Shown here piece after piece: positions 11,075 to 22,981 of a stretch of DNA of 64,000 nucleotides; the stretch's first letter is position 1, and every line of letters starts with the position of its first letter. Origin of the DNA: Artemisia argyi (taxonomy: Eukaryota > Streptophyta > Magnoliopsida > Asterales > Asteraceae); NCBI GenBank assembly GCA_030686995.1, contig CM060709.1, forward strand, positions 270,202,913-270,266,912, given 5' to 3'. The notes below the pieces were generated by a model, which was not told the origin of the DNA, did no database searches, and was given only the letters and a program-made list of their open reading frames with translations. Position numbers and translations under genes: made by a program.

Positions 11075-13099
11075 GTATTTATATCCTTACAACCAATCGT
11101 TAAGAGATCTTTAAACACTTAAGCTTCCCCTCGCAACTATACAAGTGTCGCGAGGGTACTAGATCTCTCAACAACAAAACAATACAACATGCCCTATCTA
11201 GTTAGAGTAAATAACATGGAAGTCCCTATATTATAATTTACACTTTTTGTGCTCTAGCAGATCCTCCGCATGATTAGAGCTTTGACATAAGTCATACTAA
11301 TTAGGTTGGCTACAGTTCGATCTACTTGTTTGATTGTCCTCTAAATAAATTAAAAACTACAAGTATAACAATAAATATTGTTTTCAAAAAACAAATATAA
11401 ATTTATTGGGTATTTGTTATATATTTAAGATTAGAAACTTTTAATATTTTGAGCTCAAATGTAAATTTTATTAACTACTCAAAATATAACGTTATTTTAA
11501 ATTAAATCATTTAAGTCAAATTAATCATCTCTTTTTTTCGTAAGTTTCTTTATCGCGCGCATGTGGCTTTGGCATTAGTCGTACTACTGGAGTTTGGGCA
11601 TACGTCCAATTTAGTAGATATGTGTGTGTAGTCATGTGCGCACATTGGTTTTTAGTATAAAAATTAATTTAAATTATCTCAATAACCCGTGCTTTTACGC
11701 GAGTTAAACTTATTAAAAAGAATATGAGCCATTATTGAACGTGAGTATTAAAAAAATGTACTTTTGAGATATCTTACTTATTCTCGAGGAATAACATAGG
11801 TCATTCATATATGTACAATCTTCTTTATTCATTTACATATCACAGTAACTCGTTCTTTCATTTTGATACTTATAATTTTGTGCATATATATTGATTTAAT
11901 ATATAACAATAATAATATCTTTAAATAACAACATCATATTATCGTTTTTTTTTATCCTTTTTTTAGAAAAGATAAAGTTTAGGGGTTACATACTCTAAGG
12001 GTATTTGTTGAATTTATAGAGGTATTAAAATCATGAAAACTCGTAAATTTAGTTAAGTTAATAAAATTTATTTAAAATTAAATGAATAAAATTTTATTAA
12101 TTATCCCTTCATTTTCAAGGTTTATTTTTTTATTTTTTATTTCTGACATATTAAACTTTGGGTGTTTTTAATGAAAACATTTTCTCTATACATGTTGATC
12201 AATCGGTTTAATTTTAACCTTTTAATTAGTTAATAGGATGGTTTAATTTTGTAATTGGACTTTTTTATTGGTTGATGCGAAAGGTACATTTTCAATTAAT
12301 TCTTTTTCCTTATTATATAAGAGTATTCTTAACAGAATATAATTTTTCGAGAAAAACTAGATTATGATGAATTTCGTGAATAACGAAGATTATCATTTAG
12401 CATCTTATTCAGTGATTAATAGTATTATATGACCCACTTTTAATAATTATCATGTTACTCCATATCTAGAAGAGTTAACTCCATCTTTTAAAGAAAGCCA
12501 AAGGCCAACAAAATCTTTATTGTTCATTTGACAACGACTGGGTTTAACTTTGCAAATGTCAACTTCTATACAAACCATCCTAATGGGGTTCTGTTGATGT
12601 AGCTTTCTTTTTTCTAATATAGATAGCGTAATACTCTTTTAACACATTAGTTATAATGTCTGCGCACGCACGGATTTTTTTTTTTTTTTTTTTTTAATTT
12701 TTTGAATCATATATTTTTATTTATTAAAAAAAACAAATAATTTAATATTTATTTTGTTTAATTTATAATGTTTAATTATAATTTTTTATTATTAAAGATA
12801 ATTATTTAAAAATTTTAATCATATTGTTAACTACATCTTATCTATATTTTTTGTATTTATCTTCTACTTGTGTTATGGATAAATATAAAATGTTACCTAA
12901 TAAGAAAATAATATTTTTTTAAAAATAACATTATTACTAAATAAGGTATGGTTTAGTTTTTTTGAAATTGAAAAGTCTCACTCAAGGTTTTGTTTTATTA
13001 TATAAAAGATGTAAGTAGAAGTTTGTTTATGTTTTCTATCTATATTTCCTTAAACTTAGATTTCCCTGTACCGATGTTGCTACCGTATCTTTTATATAA
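11075..13099. other. AT-rich intergenic, no gene seen
   Basis: Low-complexity AT-rich DNA with a T run at about 12676-12695. No coding exon, RNA gene or complete transposon was supported. Confidence 0.5.
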
Positions 13100-13130
13100 C
13101 TAGCAAGGTACCTGTGTGTTGTGACTATGA
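13100..13130 (-). mobile_element. Possible Helitron 3' end (second family)
   Basis: On the minus strand the sequence ends GGTACCTTGCTAG followed by T. It is preceded by CACAACACACA, which looks like a mutated form of the GC-rich CGCAACGCGCG stem seen in some plant Helitrons. The insertion rule (CTAG then T) fits. The 5' end was not found and the hairpin is degraded. Confidence 0.3.
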
Positions 13131-14066
13131 GTACGTTGTAATCAAACTTTTCGGCAAACTATGACTTCTATTATATGTTTTTCGTGACAATACATGTACA
13201 GATTACGAGCCTTTTAGGTTGGAACGACTTAAAACAATAGTAAACTATTTTGTATGAAAATAGACATAAAAAGAGTGGTAACTACTCATGTTTTTTTAGC
13301 ATGTGCATAAATTAAAATTAATACAAGATATTTTACAAATCTATTTAAGCATGTTTAATACTGTTTTTAGATACTACTTATTTATAGAATTCAGGGAACA
13401 TTATACCATTGAATCCTGATTGTTTTATTCGACATGTAACCCCAAATTTTGAGAAATAAAAGTTTTTGACGTCCGAAGTTCATTATGCTGATAGTTCGAA
13501 TTCTGCTAATGAAGGTCGTCCTGAGTTTTGGTTACAATGTGCCAAGATTTCTTATAAGGCCTCATAAAAATGAAAATTTTAACAAGTTGTACAATTCTTT
13601 TTATCTTTACGTTTTTCTTGTCTTAACCAAGCTTTGAATTTAGCCTGCCCTTAATAAAATATAAATCCGACCAAGAAAACCCAATTCATACTTGAAAGTT
13701 GAAAATATAAATTTTTACGTTTGCCAAATGGCTAATATGTAATTAATTGTACTATACAAGTATTACTCAATTTCATATAAAAGTATACTCTATGAAAGTG
13801 ATGTGAAATTTTGAGACATGACTAAGGAAATAAAAAAAGTAAAACTGAAAGTTAGTTAACTGTTCTAACTTCTAAATACTTAAAACATTCTTTACGATAT
13901 CAATGGGCCATTTTGGCGGTCAAGGCTTTAAGCATTGTATCCACTATTTTCCTCTTTTATATATAGAGTGAATTAAAAAAGAAAAATGAGACCCAAATAA
14001 AAAAACGCATACTTTCACCTTTCAGATTATTATGGGCTCTAGTTTTATCCCATCTAAACTCATTCA

Positions 14067-14069
<3 letters not shown>
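13131..14069. other. Intergenic, nothing recognised
   Basis: AT-rich, possibly the body of the decayed element that ends at 13100. No coding or RNA feature is supported. Confidence 0.45.

Positions 14070-14146
<77 letters not shown>
14070..14146. repeat. TA microsatellite, left flank of TIR element
   Basis: About 77 bp of TA dinucleotides directly abutting the inverted-repeat element that starts at 14147. Confidence 0.97.
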
Positions 14147-14150
<4 letters not shown>

Positions 14151-15160
14151 GGATCACGTGCGGATACATTTTTTAAGTGCGGACGTGCGGATTGATCTGG
14201 TCCGTCCAATCCAGATCTGATCTTGACTTTTTAAAAAAAGTCAAGATTTAGCGCTATTGTTATCTTCTTAATGAAAATGATTTTTTTTAAAATTTTTTTC
14301 CTTTTGAGCGATCCTTAATATTGTTATCTTCTTTCATTTTTTTATTTTTTCAGATTTTTCTGTGAACTTTTTGTTTTTTTGATTATGAGTGCTACCGTGA
14401 TATTAACCATATTATGAGTTCTACCGTGATATTAACAATATTATGAGCCTGATCTTGACTTTTTTTTTATTACGATAGTAAAAAAGTTTATGTGATATCA
14501 GAATCTGATTTTGACTTTTTTTATTACGATAGTAAAAAAGTTTATGTGATATCAAAATCTGATTTTGACTTTTTTTATTACGATAGTAAAAAAGTTTATG
14601 TGATATCAGAATCTGATCCTGATCTTGACTTTTTTTATTACGATAGTAAAAAAGTTACGGCGATATTAACTTTGATATTAAGAAAGCATGATAGTTACCG
14701 CGATATTAACAATTTTTATTAAGAAAAAGTTTTTACGATATTAAAAAAGTTATTGTGATATTAAATTTTTCATTAAAAAAAAGTTTTCAGAATCTGATTT
14801 TGACTTTTTTACAAAAGTCAAGATCTGATCTTGATTTGTCAAGATCAGATCTTGACTTTTGTAAAAAATTCAAAATCAGATTCTGATATCACAATACCTT
14901 TAACGATGAAAACGATTTTTTTTTTGAAATTTTTTTTAGCGATTCTTAATTATTTGTTATCCTCTTTATTTTTTTTAATTTTTTCAGATTTTTTTGAATT
15001 TTTTTCAGAAAAAAAGCTAATACGATAGTAACGATCTTAAAAAAAGACCGGATATTTACGATATTGCCACTCCGCCTTTTTCAGATGGTTGACTAGATGG
15101 AGGGCTGAGATTCGTCCGTACCATCCGCACTAAAAGATAAAAACGTACCTGATCCTCACC
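14147..15160. mobile_element. Microsatellite-targeting TIR element (Micron-like), non-coding
   Basis: The left end reads GTGAGGATCACGTGCGGA and the right end, reversed, reads GTGAGGATCAGGTACG. These imperfect terminal inverted repeats sit exactly between two TA microsatellites (14070-14146 and 15161-15187). Rice Micron elements are known to insert into TA microsatellites in this way. The interior has about four tandem units of 54-58 bp at 14454-14660. Each contains GACTTTTTTTATTACGATAG and a GTGATATCA motif. An inverted GATCTTGACTTTT motif lies around 14815-14870. There is no transposase, so it would have been moved in trans. A novel MITE family is equally possible. Confidence 0.65.
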
Positions 15161-15187
15161 ATATATATATATATATATATATATATA
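15161..15187. repeat. TA microsatellite between TIR element and Helitron H1
   Basis: Short TA tract. Its last A (15187) forms the A/T target pair for the Helitron that starts at 15188. Confidence 0.95.
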
Positions 15188-15199
15188 CTAGATTTCGAA

Positions 15200-15218
15200 G
15201 CCCGCCCGATGGGCGGGC
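15200..15218 (-). other. Helitron H1 3' terminal hairpin
   Basis: GCCCGCCC and GGGCGGGC pair around a two- to three-base loop. The hairpin lies 8 nt before CTAG and is identical in design to the H2 hairpin at 54094-54112. It acts as the rolling-circle termination signal in Helitrons. Confidence 0.9.
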
Positions 15219-17639
15219 ATGCTTTGTGATTTTTCCTTTAATGTATTAATTTTGAATAATGTGACATGTATACGAAGATTGTATTTGTGTGTAAATACTG
15301 TATTTGGAAGTTACTACATTAATCATTAACTATATGTATTTAGTTAGATATATGAATATTTGTTATGATTATTAGAAAAACATAATGAGTGTGTATATAG
15401 TTAGACAACTCGTATTATTATGGGAAATATGTTGTGTATAATTTACGTGAATATGTTGTTATATATTTTTTAGTTTCTTTTGTAATATTTAAAAAAAATC
15501 AAATATATTTGGAAAAGTTTTAGATTAAGAATACATAGTATTTCAAAAATTATACATTTATCCTATTACTATGAAAAATAATATATAAAGAAGGGAAGCA
15601 CGAATTTTAATTATCGTGTTGGGAGGTATTAGTTATCGATATTTTTTATTTTAAAAAAATATCCTTGATTATCTGTAATTGACTCATAAATAGAGTTAAT
15701 TTATTTTTTTAGAAGATAAATGTTTATTGTAATGTGTACATGTTGAACTACTATCCGGTATTACAGATTTTGCATATGGGATTTGATTAAGAAAAAAATA
15801 AAGAGAAAGCATAGGCCAAACTGATTTAATTTCAGTGTACATCCACAACCACACTTGGGTTGAGCCCTATTATTTCACTAAAAAGCGGACCTTGATATAT
15901 ATTTGTGCAAATTAGCCCCATACTTTTCAAACTGTGGTGTTTGAAATGAAGTTCAGTTGACCCACCAATGCTTTTGTGGAAACTTTAAAAAATACATGTC
16001 AATTTTGAGCATTGGAATATAAAGAAATTCAGAACTAATTTAATAAGCAATCAGATTTGAGTTATAGTCCTTCATGAAATCTTGTATGATGATAACTTTT
16101 TTATGATAAGGGTAATTGTGGAATCCATCAGATATAAATGGGCATATCGTAATTGTTACTAATGATTTCAATACACTGTATGTATTGAAAGGTATATATA
16201 TTGTCTGAAAAAGTAACTGCTTTTCTCACCAGTCTGCTGTCATGCCAGCTTGACTTGTAACGGCTCTAAGTGCAACTGCGTTAGAATGAGTCCTCTGATC
16301 TCCTTGAACGTCAGTTGTTTTTATTGGAAAAAACACGGAAAATGCTTGCTATATGTGCATTATGATGATCCAAAAAATGTATCAGACCTTCGACAATGTG
16401 TTCGCGTAAATGTGGCAATGGTCACTATGAAAGTGACTCAAACGATTCCTAACCTCATTATCTGTATCATAAATATAAGCTGTAGAAGCCGCGGTGCATT
16501 ACTGTCTAGCAGGCAAAGACTCCCTATCTAGTGATATATCAGGCCGGAGACTCTGAAAATATATGGCCCACGACCGGTATTAATGGAGTCATCAATGTAC
16601 CAAAGGAGGTTACTGCTGGTGGGTGCGCAAGACCGCATGACCAGTAGAGCATCATATATGGTACTGAGTACCCAGCCGTTGAGGTAGACCCGTAATTATT
16701 TCCTCATATCAAAAAAAGGCATGACGATGAGAGCATACCTGGTCATAGTGACCAAAGTATTTATACTATTTGAGTGGATCTGTGAAGCAAGAAAAAAGTG
16801 AGATTGTTTAAAGCTGGTACGAATTTGAGGAGACCAACATGAAGCTAAAAATTAAATGCTTATAAAAACAACGAATATTATTCATGTAGAAGCAACTAAC
16901 CGGCTTGAAGTGTGCCCAAAACCGGATCAGCTCTAACCCCGGTGTTCACATCTATAGTGCGCCTTTCGGCTGAACCAACAACAGAAAAAGATTAAACAAA
17001 TCAGTTAGAAGAATACAGTTGCTATATATGGTTTACATGATAATGATAATATTTAGTGTATACAAAGTTTTAAATGTATGAATTCATAAGTCAAGATAAT
17101 TGTAACATGTATTGGTATGCACGGAAGTCTGTGGAAGGAGCACGCCATCCAAGCAATACTATACACTTTTGATCCCACACTCCAGTCTGATGCCTACATA
17201 TATGAGTTTAAGTTACTTAAAATCTTCTTAATGTGATTGAGCAAAGTTAATCCAAATGAAAAAAAGTATTACCCATCAGAATGTATATACGTTGGAACCT
17301 GGTTTTGCTGGACTTTTGATAACTTGCTTCAACCATGATTTTGCCAGTATGAAGTGCGTTTTTTGGAAAGTGCTTGTTACAAAATACAAACATCTTTGAG
17401 CATCCTCCTCAGCAGTCTTTCTCACGCAAATACACGCTGAGTATCACCTACCATGCTCGGAAAGCCTGTAACAACCATGACAATTATTTCAGATCTTTGT
17501 CATGTATAGTAATTTGTACAAAAAATTCAGAGAATGACTCCCTTAACAAATAATTCAATGCATTATTTATGTTTATCCTGTCGCCACAATGTGATGATTT
17601 ATCCGTATAAGTTCAAACTGTATAATTCGCAAATGATGA
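15219..17639. other. Helitron H1 interior, unidentified
   Basis: Less AT-rich stretches around 16240-16760 and 17100-17480 look like former exons because of their base composition, but I could not assign them to a family on either strand. They may include lower parts of the NDF5-like capture or other genes. Confidence 0.4.
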
Positions 17640-18126
17640 TTTATTCGACGTACCCTATCCATGATGGTTAAAATTCTAGGAGTACCGAAGTAAATCACGC
17701 TCATTTTCTCAGTAAATGATTGTAATTTTCCACTTCTTCACTTTCAATATCTTCACCCTCTTGCTCGTTTTTTGTTGTTCTATCATTAAAGCCATCATTC
17801 AGCCTTCCTAGTCCTCATCCAAATAGCAGTAGCTTGAAAGATTTTCTGGTACTCAAATCATTGTTGCTCAAATCAGGAGGAATGATACTAAAGTTTGACT
17901 AAATGGGTGGCTTAACAAAGTAATTAGAGATCTCGAGCCCAATGGCGTAGGTTGCTTCCGGTGTGCTTATGGCTAAGTGACTGATGGTTGAGCCAATTAG
18001 TTTAAGTGATGAAGGTCTCAAATTGGTGATCACAATCTCTGAACTTATGGCATCTTGTTTTAGAATTACAGTGTGGTTTATTTCAACCTTTTCTTCTGAA
18101 TTGCTACTGATCAATACCAACTGCAA
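17640..18126 (-). pseudogene. Captured NDF5-like (NDH complex, aldose-epimerase-like) fragment
   Basis: After an acceptor (ATTGCAG, about 18123) the minus strand reads LVLISSNSEEKVEINHTV, then SSEIVITNLRPSSLKLIG, HLAISTPEATYAIGLE and KPPI. After a stop near 17899 it continues FSIIPPDLSNNDLSTRKSF, and later SFTEKMSVIYFGTPR followed by LTIMDRVRR. From memory, this order matches the plant family that contains NDF5/PnsB2, accessory subunits of the chloroplast NDH complex with an aldose-1-epimerase fold. The frame has several stops, so it is a pseudogene. It lies in the Helitron sense orientation. The family call rests on recognition by eye. Confidence 0.5.
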
Positions 18127-18508
18127 TTAAATAGAAAATTAACTCGTTTACACATAAACATGCTCACTCAAAGCTATATTTCATTAAGAAGAGATGCGGC
18201 AAGATGGGTAGACTGGACAATATACGTAATGGTCTAATGTTGTAGCCTATTTTGTTATAGATCATAATGGGGCTAGTCAAACTATTTGCTAAGTCAATTT
18301 AGTTCAACACAAGCCAATCTAGAAAGTGTCTTCGCTATTACCCAACACTCCATCCATATAAAATACATAGCTTAGTCCTAACCTGAGTTTGTTTACGCTC
18401 TAATTGTTGTACATTACTATGAATTGTACAATGTATATCTATGAGAAAATATTTAGAACCAAATAGATGCAAGTGATGATGCTTTATATCACAAGATAAT
18501 AGGCACAC
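18127..18508. other. Helitron H1 interior, unidentified
   Basis: Intron-like AT-rich sequence upstream of the NDF5-like exon. Nothing further is supported. Confidence 0.4.
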
Positions 18509-19691
18509 TTAAGGGGTGTTTGGATTAGCTTCTCTAAGGCTCATGGGTTTATTTGAAACTGAAAAAGCTTATAAGCTCACTTTTCCAGCTTATCAACTTA
18601 TCAACTTGAGCTTATGTCTTATTTAAGGGTGTGTTTGTTTATGTTTATTTGGCGGGCTTATGGGCATATTGAACTTTTTAAAAGCTCATAAGCTCAAAAT
18701 TTTGGGCTATGAGCTTATGAACTTCAATAAGCCATAAGCTAATATTGAAAAACTCATAAGCCATGGCTTAACAAATAAAGTTAAAAAAAAAAAACCCCTA
18801 TTAGGCGGAAAAGGGGCTTATGAGCTTTTCTATATTCAAAAAAGCCTAGAAAATAAGACCCTCTTACTGGTAATTACGGGCCATCAAAATGCCAAATGTA
18901 TTTAAACCTCATAAATAGCTTATTTTGAAGCAAATAAGCAGCTTTGAATGTGTGGCCTGTTTGGTGATTAGAAGTATACTAATAGTGTTACTAACCTTGG
19001 GTTATGTTGCGTCCTTAAGTATTCTTTTCATTTGAGACAATAGTGGTTGGACCAACATTATAGTCTGTGCCTGCTACAGGTTGCCATGATTAAAAATTAT
19101 TTAAACTCATATGCATATGATACCTCTAGCAATTTCGGAAAGCTTTACTCACTGTGGAGTTTAGGGAAATTGATAGTAAGATTTACAAAGAAATGTGTTC
19201 AAATTCAACTTAAATGCCATTTTCCAAAAAAGTTAAGTTATCACATACATATGAAGATATATTATATACAAAAGCAAACAGTGCCATTACGTATGATATA
19301 TGTTATGCTGCTCGAACATGTTTTGATAAAGCCTCCTACACATTAAGAGACCTAACTGTTGTAGCAAAATGTTTGTCACTGAGCTTGTGGGTTGTTCACC
19401 TACAGGCAGGGATTGTAAGAAGCCAAAAGAGGTTCCCTGCAATTTCATTTGATAAGTTTGAATGCACTATGTTTTTGAAACTATAATCATCTAAAAGTCT
19501 AAAAGATGAGGCAAACAATTAAAACTATAATCATCTACTACCCTATTCAGATCCATTTATCTGGATTCAAAATCATCAGGTATACAAAAACGCAATCAGT
19601 TTTTACCCACACTTAAAATACATTACTGCATTAACATAAATGAGTTTAAACTTCAGTAGTTTACAAACACATATCCAAACGCACTTTTAGG
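18509..19691. mobile_element. Possible nested hAT-type non-autonomous element
   Basis: The left end TTAAGGGGTGTTTGGATTAG and a diverged reversed right end TAAAAGTGCGTTTGGATA (19672-19691) resemble hAT MITE termini. The interior is rich in AAGCTCATAAGC and GGCTTATG motifs common in such elements. Target duplications are not convincing, so the boundaries are tentative. Confidence 0.3.
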
Positions 19692-20875
19692 AATTCCAAT
19701 TTTGTAGAAGCACCATATGTTTCAAGATGAGTCGGTACCAACAAACCAACAAATAGCATAGTACGTTAAGCCATCGCGAATCTGTAAACAGGAAATATAA
19801 GAAAGAGTAATTACCTTGGCATGAAGAACTGGGTCAGCAACAAAATTACTTTGGTATCCTGAATCAGTAACTGAAGCGCAAGTCAGAACCGGGTTTGCTA
19901 TAATCATTGCCGCAAACTTAATGCCCATGTGTAAGAACAATTCAATTCAATAAAACTTATAGGGGCAAGATAATTTAACATAGGTGCAATGGCCTCGAAT
20001 TTGAACACGAAAGTAGATTCACTACTGGATGATTCTAGACATGATACACATACTGCAAGTACTACAGTTGGAGAACAAACCCGTTGCTTTATAAAGTAAA
20101 GCAGCTTATCCAAAATAGCTTATAAAAGTACAAAAGTATATCAGGCAATAAGTACACATGTTTGTATAAGGTTTAAATAAACACCCCCTTACTGGTATTG
20201 GAAAATAGAGCCAATAAAGCTAACCATTGCTAACATCGATATTTGCACAAAAATTATCGCTATATTATTAGAACCTGAAAAACACAGGATATTTATTAAA
20301 CACAGGATATTTATTCGCAAGTGAAAGTAATAGGTCTGTGAACTTGCCTATCTGCTAAAGCTTTCTTGTGAACATGATCTGGTTGCACTTCATAGGCCAT
20401 ATAATATAACACCTGCATAATGATAATTATATGTGATTCAGATACATCAGATAATGAATTGATCGGGAATCACCAAATACTTCACATGGGCATATGCGTA
20501 CCTGGCAAGGTGTGTTACATATGTGACCAACTCCCCCTTTAAGTTGGCCTTCACCAAGCTGCGAACTGAAGATACAACCTTCGCGAATGTATGCACAAAA
20601 ATATCTGATTCATCGGCTAAATAAGTATCCCATTATAGTAATCAACTTACCATTAAATTGACCAACTTCATAACAGGTTCTGTCTTCCAGCCAAGTAACA
20701 ATCATTCCTGCATGTAATAATCAGATGAAACTGTGCGATAGAACATGCAAGTACCTAAGCAGTCCAAAAAAACAACGCAAAACAACGTGTACTCAAATCA
20801 TACAAAATACTGTAACAACTGACCATATTTTTAAATAAAACTGGGCTTACATGATGTGAATTCAAGAACTGGGCT
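19692..20875. other. Helitron H1 interior, unidentified
   Basis: Mixed-composition sequence with short open frames on the minus strand (for example 19904-20113). No known domain is recognised. It may be eroded transposase or captured introns. Confidence 0.4.
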
Positions 20876-21151
20876 CTAATAGTGTTGATGATAAAGAATC
20901 ACCATCAAGAGTTGCAGCCGAAGATTCCCACCAAGACAACACCAGTGATACAAAGGGCCAGAATGCCTGGTCGAAATACTAAGCCTCTCCTCATACCAAA
21001 ACATTGCATGGCAACATGAGCAGATGCAGTTACATGGCCCGAAACGTTTGTACTCTACTGGCGGTCCTTCACAAAAATTGCAACAATTGAAAATGCAGTT
21101 GAAAAAAGGCAAGAGCGTGGTATGAGTTTTATGTAACAAACCTGTGCGCAA
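20876..21151 (-). pseudogene. Helitron transposase N-terminal relic (Cys-rich region)
   Basis: The minus-strand frame contains FGPCNCICSCCHAMFWYEER and, shortly after, YHWCCLGGNLRL. This spacing (paired cysteines, FWYEER, then CC and G) matches the Cys-rich region ahead of the Rep domain in plant Helitron helicase-like proteins. Only about 90 codons remain. The Rep HUH motif and the helicase are missing. The relic runs in the same direction as H1, so H1 may derive from an autonomous parent. Confidence 0.6.
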
Positions 21152-22240
21152 ACCCCCATTAGCTTACTCTGTAGATGCGAAAGGCGTAGAATCAACACAG
21201 TTTTGTGTTGCACCTGCAAAGTCCATAATGTCAAATGTTTTAAAGGTAATGGTAATTAACAGCAATAACATCTTACAACATAAGTGCACCTAGTGGGACG
21301 CCTTGCATCTCGACAGTTGTAAGAACACATGGGTGTGCGGGAGTTTCTTGTCCTGGCACTGACGAATTTATTGTGCCTCACATTTCACTTGTATGTGATG
21401 CGGGCCCGCACGATGGCATAGCACCATCACTTCGATACCTAGCCCGGTAACCCCTTTGGCCTGAAAGAATTGAGCACCTAATAACTGAGCAACGTACATT
21501 ATGGGCTAATATGAAACTGCACAGTGATACACATATGGAGATGAATAAACCTGCCTGCATTTCTGTGAAGTCCATTTGCGAGTACCATACGTGTCCCGGC
21601 TAGCACAGAAAAAAAAATACCAAATGCAAATAAATCTTTATGTTACCTCTATTGCTAGAGCTACTTACGCCAACAGGCGAACCTTAAGTCCACTGTTTGT
21701 CAACAACAATCAAAGTTCTGGAATGTGTCCCCTCGTTTTCTTCCATCAATACCTTCGATATCTGTTGCAATAGTGTAAGGTTCAATACAGGCACATCTAG
21801 CCATCCATATATCTTTTGTTGTATGTAACCTGATATAAATCCAAACCAGATGTCACTGTCCAGCACGTAGAGTCATAACATAAACAACTAAGATAACAAT
21901 AAGATGCCACCAGTTTATAAATATATGTACCTGAAATTGTATATAGTTTCTTCAAGGTTGGTTTCCTTTCTTTACGAAGAATAATTGCAATTTTTTCTTT
22001 CTTTGTGAGTGTATATGATAAATGAGTCAGGGAAGTGAACTTATATAGGATTTGATTGTTAAGTTAACTACATATACGTTTTGAACGTCACGCTCTCGAC
22101 CTTGATCATTGTCATCTGCCTTTGCAGATTCAGGTAAATTTCCACTCCACAAAGAAACCGGAAAAAGATTAGTTTTTGTTTAACAACAGTAAAATGGCAG
22201 AGATGTAGGAGATGTAGATCTAAATACAATTGAGGCTTAC
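21152..22240. other. Helitron H1 interior, unidentified
   Basis: Contains short minus-strand frames (21378-21575 and 21684-21866) that are not low-complexity but are not recognised. They may be parts of the decayed transposase. Confidence 0.4.
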
Positions 22241-22316
22241 CGGCACTCTCACTACGATCAATGAACCCATTTATTTCTTCCATAAGATTTGGATAAGCTC
22301 CAACTATATCATTCAC
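22241..22316 (-). pseudogene. Captured PAH (SIN3-like) exon, copy 1
   Basis: A 76-nt exon with clean splice sites (TTAG acceptor, GTAAGC donor) encodes VNDIVGAYPNLMEEINGFI and DRSESA. The pattern V..(I/L)..YP(D/N)L...(F/I)..F matches the paired amphipathic helix of SIN3-type co-repressors, which scaffold histone deacetylases. It is isolated from the rest of any SIN3 gene. Copy 2 lies 179 bp away on the same strand. Confidence 0.5.
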
Positions 22317-22419
22317 CTAATCTAAAATTAAAAAAATAATAATAAAAAAAAAAACAACAACAACAACAGTAGAATGGCAGAGATGCATATCAAAATACAA
22401 TTAATTTTTTGAGGCTTAC

Positions 22420-22495
22420 CGGCACTCTCACTGCGATCAATGAACCCATTTACTTCTTCCAAAAGATCTGGATAAGCTCCAAGTATATCATTCAC
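22420..22495 (-). pseudogene. Captured PAH (SIN3-like) exon, copy 2
   Basis: The same 76-nt length and splice borders as copy 1; it reads VNDILGAYPDLLEEVNGFI and DRSESA. The YPDL core is closer to the PAH consensus than in copy 1. The flanking sequence AGAATGGCAGAGATG is also duplicated, so a block of about 179 bp was tandemly copied, before or after capture. Confidence 0.5.
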
Positions 22496-22585
22496 CTAAT
22501 CAAAATTTAAAAAAATTTAAGATTACAATTTCAAAAAAGCATTCAAATTGAGTAAAGTAGTACCATAGTCACATGTTATTATGTG

Positions 22586-22658
22586 AATACTACTTCTGAC
22601 TTCACAAGTAATCCGTGTCAAAATGACACGGATTACTTGTGAAGTCAGAAGTAGTATT
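22586..22658. repeat. Perfect 35-bp palindrome with 3-nt loop
   Basis: Arm 22586-22620 (starts AATACTACTTCTGACTTCAC) is the exact reverse complement of arm 22624-22658, separated by AAA. The stem includes a TGACACGGATTACTTG core and would form a long hairpin in RNA or single-stranded DNA. It lies inside H1, between the PAH and MORC captures. Confidence 0.97.
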
Positions 22659-22677
22659 GTTAATAATGTTGGTATAG

Positions 22678-22896
22678 GTGAGGCTAGCTGACTTCAAGTT
22701 TGTTGATAGAAAGCATGAAGAATGTAAATGGAATATCAACATGATCAAGATCTCAAGAGGGGAATATCAGCATTACAAAAATGCTGAAACATCTGGTTCT
22801 CTTATCTGGGTAATCTGGAGGTCTACAATTTCTGAATCGCTTGTATTTGTGGATAGCCAACCGTCTTTCTACAATTTTGACATAATATCATATTAG
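22678..22896 (+). CDS. Unidentified 72-codon open frame beside the palindrome
   Basis: Reads MRLADFKFVDRKHEECKWN, then ISRGEYQHYKNAETSGSLIW and SESLVFVDSQPSF. The composition looks like a real, globular protein fragment. It runs opposite to H1 and to the neighbouring captures. I do not recognise the family. It is probably another captured or rearranged gene piece. Confidence 0.25.
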   Translation: MRLADFKFVDRKHEECKWNINMIKISRGEYQHYKNAETSGSLIWVIWRSTISESLVFVDSQPSFYNFDIISY

Positions 22897-22981
22897 ATTA
22901 TGCTAGAAAAATGATCTTTTGTTGCTTAATATCATATTAGATTAGATTATGCTAGGAAAAGTACTGAGTATTGTGCAAAGA

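Noticed and set aside
13957..14220. Ile-Tyr repeat open frames
   Set aside because: Translation of the TA microsatellite.
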